Shown here in pieces: positions 59,222-64,000 of a DNA stretch of 64,000 nt. A program made the translations under genes and the position numbers. Positions within the stretch are counted from its first letter, which is position 1. Each line of letters starts with the position of its first letter. The notes under the pieces are model-generated. The model saw only the letters and a program-made list of their open reading frames with translations. It was not told the DNA's origin and did not search any database. Source of the DNA: Asanoa siamensis (GTDB lineage: Bacteria; Actinomycetota; Actinomycetes; Mycobacteriales; Micromonosporaceae); NCBI RefSeq assembly GCF_016862555.1, contig NZ_BONE01000001.1:225223-289222 (forward strand). The letters run 5' to 3'.

Positions 59222-61498
59222 GTGCTGAGCGACCATATTGAGATCACCGGAGCCCGCGAAAACAACCTCAAGGACGTCACCGTCCGGATCCCGAAGCGCC
59301 AGATCACCGTGTTCACCGGTGTTTCGGGCTCGGGCAAGTCGTCACTGGTCTTCGACACGATCGCCGCCGAGGCGCAGCGGCAGCTCAACGAGACGTTCAC
59401 CGCGTTCGCCCGCAACTTCCTGCCGAGCTACGGGCAGCCCGACGTCGACTCGATCGACAACCTGTCGGCGGCGATCATCGTCGACCAGAAGCGCCTGGGC
59501 GGCAGTTCCCGCTCCACGGTCGGCACGATCACCGACATCAACCCGCTGATCCGGCTGCTCTTCTCGCGCGTCGGGCAGCCGTACGTCGGTTACTCCAACG
59601 CGTTCTCCTTCAACGACCCGCAGGGCATGTGCCCCGAGTGCGAGGGGCTCGGCCGCGTCACCACCCTCGACCTCGACAAGCTGCTCGACCGGTCGAAGTC
59701 GCTCAACGAGGGCGCGGTGCTGCATCCCGACTTCGCGGTCGGCGGCTGGTACCTGAGCACCTACCTGATGTCGGGCTGGTTCGACGGCGACAAGCCGCTG
59801 CGCGACTACACCGACGAGGAGATGTCGGTCCTCCTGCACGGCACGGGCAAGGTGCCGGTGGAGTGGCAGGGCGGGAAGATCAACACGACGTACGAGGGCC
59901 TGGTCGACAAGTTCACCCGGCTCTACATCAAAAAGGACATCGGCGCGATGTCCGAGCGCAACAAGGCGTCCCTCCTGCGCTTCGTCACCGCCGGCACCTG
60001 CCCGCTGTGCCAGGGCGGCCGCCTCTCCCCGGCCGCGCTGGCCGCTTCGGTAGGCGGCTTCCACATCACCGACCTGCTCGCGATGGAGGCGAGCGAGCTG
60101 CTGGCCACGCTGCGGGAGCTGGCCGGCACCGTGCCCCCTGCCGGCGGGCCGATCGTGGCGAACCTGATCGACCGGGTGCAGAACCTGGTCACCATCGGGC
60201 TCGGCTACATCCGGCTCGACCGCGAGACGACCAGCCTCTCCGGCGGCGAGTCCCAGCGGATCAAGATGGTCCGGCACCTGAGCAGCAGCCTGATCGACAT
60301 GATGTACGTCTTCGACGAGCCGAGCATCGGCCTGCACGCCCACGACGTGCGGCGGCTCAACGAGCTGCTGGTCAAGCTGCGCGACAAGGGCAACACGGTG
60401 CTGGTCGTCGAGCACGACCGCGACGTGATCGCGGTGGCCGACCACGTCGTCGACATGGGCCCGAAGGCCGGCGCGCACGGTGGCCAGGTGGTGTTCACCG
60501 GCAGCTTCGCGGAGCTGACCGAGGCGCCGACGCTGACCGGCCGGTTCATGAAGCACGCGCTGCCGCTCAAGCAGGAGGCCCGCACGCCGACCGGCGCGCT
60601 GACCATCCGCGACGCGAGCCGCAACAACCTCAAGAACGTCACCGTCGACATCCCGACCGGTGTGCTGACGGTCGTGACCGGGGTCGCCGGGTCCGGGAAG
60701 AGCACGCTGATCAACGAGGTCTTCCTCGGCACGTTCCCCGACGCGATCGAGATCGACCAGTCGGCCGTCGGCGCGTCGATCCGGTCCAACCCGGCCACGT
60801 ACACCGGGCTGATGGACGACATCCGGCGGCTGTTCGCGAAGGCCAACGGTGTCAACGCGGGGCTGTTCAGCTTCAACTCGAAGGGTGCCTGCACCAACTG
60901 CCAGGGGCTCGGGGTGCTCTACACCGACCTCGGGTTCATGGAGGGCTTCAAGTCGCCGTGCGACGTGTGCCGCGGCCGGCGGTTCTCCGAGGAGGTGCTG
61001 GGCTATCAGCTCCGGGGCAAGTCGATCGCGGACGTGCTGGAGCTGACCGCGGCCGAGGCGGCGGAGTTCTTCACCGAGAAGAAGCTGCGGACGATCCTGT
61101 CGGCGGTCAACGACGTGGGGCTCGACTACCTGCGGCTCGGCCAGCCGCTGAGCACGCTCTCGGGCGGCGAGTGCCAGCGCATCAAGCTCGCCACCGAACT
61201 GCACAAGACAGGCACCGTGTACGTCATGGACGAGCCGACCACCGGCCTGCACATGTCCGACATCCAGCACCTGTTGGAGATCATCGACCGGCTGGTCAAC
61301 CAGGGCAACTCGGTGGTCGTGATCGAGCACAACCTCGACGTCATCAAGAACGCCGACTGGATCGTCGACCTCGGTCCGGAGGGCGGCACCGCGGGCGGCG
61401 AGGTGCTCTTCACCGGGCCGCCGGCCGACCTCCTCAAGGCCGACACCTACACGGCCGAGGCCGTGCGGCACGACCTGGCGGTGTTCAGCCGTACGTGA
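59222..61498 (+). CDS. UvrA-like (class II) excinuclease paralogue
   Basis: A 758-residue double ABC ATPase. Walker A motifs are [10 protein letters not shown] (about 33-42) and [10 protein letters not shown], the signatures [13 protein letters not shown] and [13 protein letters not shown], and zinc modules CPECEGLG with CPLCQGG, then CTNCQGLG with CDVCRG. It is about 200 residues shorter than housekeeping UvrA (around 950), lacking much of the UvrB-binding region, as in UvrA2/DrrC-type paralogues linked to resistance to DNA-damaging drugs. The drug, if any, is unknown. The GTG at 59222 starts [16 protein letters not shown]. It ends inside the convergent Nudix gene (14 bases overlap). Confidence 0.9.
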   Translation: MLSDHIEITGARENNLKDVTVRIPKRQITVFTGVSGSGKSSLVFDTIAAEAQRQLNETFTAFARNFLPSYGQPDVDSIDNLSAAIIVDQKRLGGSSRSTVGTITDINPLIRLLFSRVGQPYVGYSNAFSFNDPQGMCPECEGLGRVTTLDLDKLLDRSKSLNEGAVLHPDFAVGGWYLSTYLMSGWFDGDKPLRDYTDEEMSVLLHGTGKVPVEWQGGKINTTYEGLVDKFTRLYIKKDIGAMSERNKASLLRFVTAGTCPLCQGGRLSPAALAASVGGFHITDLLAMEASELLATLRELAGTVPPAGGPIVANLIDRVQNLVTIGLGYIRLDRETTSLSGGESQRIKMVRHLSSSLIDMMYVFDEPSIGLHAHDVRRLNELLVKLRDKGNTVLVVEHDRDVIAVADHVVDMGPKAGAHGGQVVFTGSFAELTEAPTLTGRFMKHALPLKQEARTPTGALTIRDASRNNLKNVTVDIPTGVLTVVTGVAGSGKSTLINEVFLGTFPDAIEIDQSAVGASIRSNPATYTGLMDDIRRLFAKANGVNAGLFSFNSKGACTNCQGLGVLYTDLGFMEGFKSPCDVCRGRRFSEEVLGYQLRGKSIADVLELTAAEAAEFFTEKKLRTILSAVNDVGLDYLRLGQPLSTLSGGECQRIKLATELHKTGTVYVMDEPTTGLHMSDIQHLLEIIDRLVNQGNSVVVIEHNLDVIKNADWIVDLGPEGGTAGGEVLFTGPPADLLKADTYTAEAVRHDLAVFSRT

Positions 61499-62297
61499 AC
61501 CGGGGCTCGCCCGTCAGGTCGAGCGTCGGGGTGATGGCGACGGCCGGCTCGCGACCGGCCGCCGCCGCGAACACCGCCGGGATGTCGGCGCACGCGGCGA
61601 CCTGCTTGAGCGTCATCACGGTGGGCGGCAGCATCGCGACCTCGCCCCGCTGGGCCCGCGCGACCCCGTCGGCGGGGCTGATCCACATGGTGTGGTCGGC
61701 CTCGCCGGAGACGTCGCGGGTCACCTGGCCGCCCGGCAGCGCGGCGACGAAGAAGTAGGTGTCGAACCGGCGCGGCTCGAACTCCGGCGTGATCCACCGG
61801 CTCCACGGCGCCAGCAGGTCGGCCCGCAGCGCGAGATCTCTCTGCTCGAGGAACTCGGCGAAGCCGATCTCGCGGGCGACCAGGGCCCGCCGGGCCGCTT
61901 CCCAGTCGTCGCCGCTGACGTCGCCGACGACGGCGCCGGTGCGCGGACCGGCCAGCAGCACGCCGGCCTCCTCGAACACCTCGCGGGCGGCCGCGCAGAC
62001 GATCGCCTGGGCGCGCGCCTGGTCGGTGTCGAGCCGGTCGGCCAGGCTCTTGCCGTCGAGGCCGAGGTCGGCGCTCGAGTCGCCGGGGTCGACGCCGCCG
62101 CCCGGGAACGCGTACATGCCGCCGAACGCCATCGCGGCGAGCCTGCGGATCACGTACACCTCGAAGCCGTCGCTCTGGGTCGGTCTCAACAGCAGGACCG
62201 TGGCGGCCAGGCGGGGTGTCGTGGGTGTGCGGCCCTCGGCCGAGAACCGTCGCGCGTGGTCGACGATCTCGGGTGGCACAGTGAACTCTTCGACCAC
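61485..62297 (-). CDS. Nudix hydrolase, NUDT19-like
   Basis: A 270-residue Nudix protein. The Nudix box is split: FPGGGVDPGD is followed by about 35 extra residues (SSADLGLDGKSLADR and on) before AAAREVFEEAGVLL, the REx2EEx(G) part with the metal-binding Glu. Such an insertion is typical of the NUDT19/RP2-type CoA diphosphohydrolases. It then has PEFEPRRFDTYFFVA and HTMWISPADGV. It may hydrolyse CoA or a related nucleoside diphosphate. The GTG start is at 62297, 42 bases from the divergent Gfo/Idh gene. Confidence 0.88.
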   Translation of the reverse strand: MVEEFTVPPEIVDHARRFSAEGRTPTTPRLAATVLLLRPTQSDGFEVYVIRRLAAMAFGGMYAFPGGGVDPGDSSADLGLDGKSLADRLDTDQARAQAIVCAAAREVFEEAGVLLAGPRTGAVVGDVSGDDWEAARRALVAREIGFAEFLEQRDLALRADLLAPWSRWITPEFEPRRFDTYFFVAALPGGQVTRDVSGEADHTMWISPADGVARAQRGEVAMLPPTVMTLKQVAACADIPAVFAAAAGREPAVAITPTLDLTGEPRFTYG

Positions 62298-62339
62298 CGG
62301 CTGAGCCTATCTTTCGCGAGGTCGGCTAGCGTCCCTGCC

Positions 62340-63302
62340 ATGACGAGATGGGGAATCCTCGCGACCGGCGGGATCGCCGCCAAGTTCGCCGCCGACCTCG
62401 CGCACGCGCCGGGCGCGGAACTGGTCGCGGTGGGCTCCCGCTCGGTCGACGCGGCGAAGTCGTTCGCGGGGCGCTTCGACGTGCCGCGGGCCCACGGCTC
62501 GTGGGAGGCGCTGGCCGCCGACGACGAGGTCGACGTGGTCTACGTGGCGACCCCGCACTCGGCGCACCTCGAGGCGGCCCTGACCTGCCTGCGGGCGGGC
62601 AAGGCGGTGCTCTGCGAGAAGCCGGTCACGCTCGACCGGGCCGGCGCGGCCACGCTCGTCGACGCGGCGCGGGAGGCCGGCGTCTTCTTCATGGAAGCCA
62701 TGTGGACCCGGGTCAACCCGACCGTACGCGCGGTCCTGGACCTGATCGCCGACGGCGCGATCGGCGAGGTCACGACGGTCGCGGCGGACTTCGGCATCTA
62801 CGGTCCGTTCCCGTCGACGCACCGGCTGCGGGCCCGCGAGCTGGGCGGCGGCGCGCTGCTCGACCTCGGCGTCTACCCGGTCACGATGGCCCACCTGCTG
62901 CTCGGCGCCCCCGATCACATCCGGTCGTGGGCCAAGATCGGTCCGGAGGGCACCGACGAGAACACGGGCATGGTCTTCGGCTACGACTCGGGCGCGGTGG
63001 CGACGCTGACCTGCGGCCTGCTCGGCACGACCCCGACCCGCACGACGATCTGCGGCACGGCCGGCATGATCGAGTTGCCGACGTTCTTCATGGCGGACCG
63101 CTACACGCTGCACCGCCCGGGCACGGACCCGATCGAGGTGGCCAACCCACACCCAGGCGCCGGCTACCAGTACGAGGCGCTCGAGGTGCAACGCTGCCTG
63201 GCCGAGGGCCTGCTGGAGAGCCCCCTCATCCCACACGCCACCACCCTCGAGGTGATGGGCATCCTGGACGAGATCCGCGCCCAGATCGGCGTCAACTACT
63301 AA
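62340..63302 (+). CDS. Gfo/Idh/MocA-family oxidoreductase
   Basis: A 320-residue NAD(P)-dependent dehydrogenase. The Rossmann start RWGILATGGIAAKFAADL is followed by VAVGSRSVDAAKSFA, YVATPHSAHLEAAL and the family motif LCEKPVTL with the catalytic Lys. The C-terminal domain has EAMWTRVNPTV, GGGALLDLGVYPVTMAHLLLG (His near here) and GYDSGAVATLTCG. It is closest to the dihydrodiol dehydrogenase/glucose-fructose oxidoreductase group. The sugar or cyclitol substrate is unknown. The ATG is at 62340. A palindromic repeat follows 47 bases after the stop. Confidence 0.93.
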   Translation: MTRWGILATGGIAAKFAADLAHAPGAELVAVGSRSVDAAKSFAGRFDVPRAHGSWEALAADDEVDVVYVATPHSAHLEAALTCLRAGKAVLCEKPVTLDRAGAATLVDAAREAGVFFMEAMWTRVNPTVRAVLDLIADGAIGEVTTVAADFGIYGPFPSTHRLRARELGGGALLDLGVYPVTMAHLLLGAPDHIRSWAKIGPEGTDENTGMVFGYDSGAVATLTCGLLGTTPTRTTICGTAGMIELPTFFMADRYTLHRPGTDPIEVANPHPGAGYQYEALEVQRCLAEGLLESPLIPHATTLEVMGILDEIRAQIGVNY

Positions 63303-63348
63303 GCAAGATCACCTTCTGTGACCCCGGCTTCAGGGGTCTGTTCCGCAC

Positions 63349-63418
63349 GCTTTGCTCTGCACCCATATACGCACCACCCACGCTGACCTGCGGTGCGTAT
63401 ATGGGTGCAGAGCAAAGC
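63349..63418. repeat. 70-bp palindromic repeat, copy 2
   Basis: Perfect 27-base arms (63349-63375 and 63392-63418) around a 16-base loop. The arms are the same as in the element at 42217-42286, and the loop read on the minus strand agrees at 13 of 16 bases with the loop of copy 1, so this copy is inverted. It lies after the Gfo/Idh gene and 75 bases before the next start codon, so unlike copy 1 it is not between convergent genes. Confidence 0.9.
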
Positions 63419-63492
63419 GGCCCGAAACGCCCCGGTCGGGGGCGTGTGCCGCGAAGATGGGGGAAGGTTCGCTTTCGGGGAGGCGGTCGGTC

Positions 63493-64000
63493 ATGCAGGC
63501 GTTGATGGGGACGTTGACCGAGAACGAACAGTTGCTGGTGCGGGAGACCACCGCCGACCAGATGGTCGATCTCGACGAGGACGAGCTCGTCGCACTGCAC
63601 ACGCGGGTGCGCCGGGCCCGCGACAAGTACGTGAAGAACTACCGGCGCCAGTCGGCGGGCCGGGTCGCGGAGACCGGTGCCCGGGGCAGGGCGTACCCGC
63701 GGGGCAGCCGCGACCGGAACAAGGCCGAGGTGTTCGAGGAAGCCCTGGCCCGGGTGAGCCGCCGGCTCGCCTCCGCCGCCCGGGCGGCCGCGCGGGCGTT
63801 CAAGGCCGAGCGGATCGCCGAGGCGCGGTCCGCCTCGTTCACCGACCCGCCACCCAATCCCGCGGTGACGGGCCGTCGGCGCCGGGCGCCGCGCGAGGAC
63901 CAGGTCCTGGACCGCAGCGCACGGACGCCGGACCGACTCAAACGGCACGCGACGACCCGGGCGGCCACGAAACGGGTGCAGGCCCGCAAGGACCGCCGCT
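63493..64000 (+). CDS. Hypothetical basic, Arg/Ala-rich protein, 3' truncated
   Basis: A gene running off the window end (169 codons visible). It starts MQALMGTLTENEQLLVRE with GGGGAGG upstream, followed by an acidic stretch (TADQMVDLDEDELVALHTR) and a long Arg/Ala-rich region (KYVKNYRRQSAGRV, RRLASAARAAARAFKAERIAEAR) that should be helical. It has no known domain; a nucleic-acid-binding or nucleoid-linked role is possible from the charge only. Composition and start site fit a genuine gene. Confidence 0.62.
   Translation, partial: MQALMGTLTENEQLLVRETTADQMVDLDEDELVALHTRVRRARDKYVKNYRRQSAGRVAETGARGRAYPRGSRDRNKAEVFEEALARVSRRLASAARAAARAFKAERIAEARSASFTDPPPNPAVTGRRRRAPREDQVLDRSARTPDRLKRHATTRAATKRVQARKDRR

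Noticed and set aside
59222..61498. Antibiotic biosynthetic cluster suggested by UvrA paralogue and MFS pumps
   Set aside because: No PKS, NRPS, RiPP or terpene genes occur in the window.
1..64000. CRISPR array, tRNA or rRNA genes
   Set aside because: No regularly spaced direct repeats and no cloverleaf or rRNA-like sequences were seen by eye; a scan with dedicated tools would be decisive.

Overview
The window looks like chromosomal DNA of a high-GC actinomycete, most probably of the family Micromonosporaceae. Start codons are often GTG, genes are packed head to tail with ATGA/GTGA overlaps, and the gene content is actinobacterial: mycothiol biosynthesis (mshA, mshD) with a mycothiol-dependent isomerase-like enzyme, SenX3-RegX3, GlnR, a bS22-type ribosomal protein, a BldC-like HTH protein, a DUF5667 protein and a DUF1416/CysA2 pair. 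No rRNA, tRNA, CRISPR array, prophage or complete insertion sequence was seen. The genus is inferred, not shown.

Layout. Bases 1-25,700 hold a housekeeping block whose content resembles, from memory, the Mycobacterium tuberculosis Rv0482-Rv0505 neighbourhood: HAD phosphatase, acyltransferase, epimerase, bS22, HTH protein, TIM-barrel isomerase, Ppx/GppA, Rv0495c-like protein, regX3-senX3, gpmA, murB, SDR, mshA and a YbjN-like protein. Into it are set a putative metallopeptidase, proline dehydrogenase, a CGNR regulator, a tandem MFS pair, a sigma factor with a coupled membrane beta-propeller protein, a LacI regulator and a small LPXTG surface protein. Bases 25,900-32,000 carry peptidase E, a DMT permease and the most distinctive part of the window: a four-gene operon plus a divergent gene that encode exported proteins with TasA/camelysin-like (SipW-type) N-termini. 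Bases 32,200-40,600 hold small metabolic genes, an HBHA-like protein with its XRE regulator, asparaginase, a BKACE enzyme, YgfZ, a Fur-family regulator and a TetR/MFS pair. Bases 42,300-63,300 contain a second block that resembles M. tuberculosis Rv0813c-Rv0821c (nitrobindin-like, pstSCAB, mshD, glnR, LmeA-like, CysA2, DUF1416), followed by a UvrA paralogue, a Nudix hydrolase and a Gfo/Idh oxidoreductase.

How it works together. Phosphate control is a main theme: senX3-regX3 is divergent from phoU across a region with PHO-box-like GTTCAC repeats, and pstSCAB lies downstream of a second cluster of such repeats. Redox and sulfur metabolism is a second theme: mshA, mshD, a mycothiol-dependent enzyme, and a CysA2-DUF1416 operon preceded by a Cys-rich leader peptide and hairpins. 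Envelope biogenesis is a third: murB, the LmeA-like protein, an acyltransferase, a NodB deacetylase, the LPXTG protein and the TasA-like cluster.

Structural DNA worth attention: a compound 50-bp inverted repeat at 1629-1746, a 70-bp palindromic repeat present twice (42217-42286 and 63349-63418), a 26-bp-arm hairpin at 13310-13373, and a nearly T-free tract at 32931-32997.
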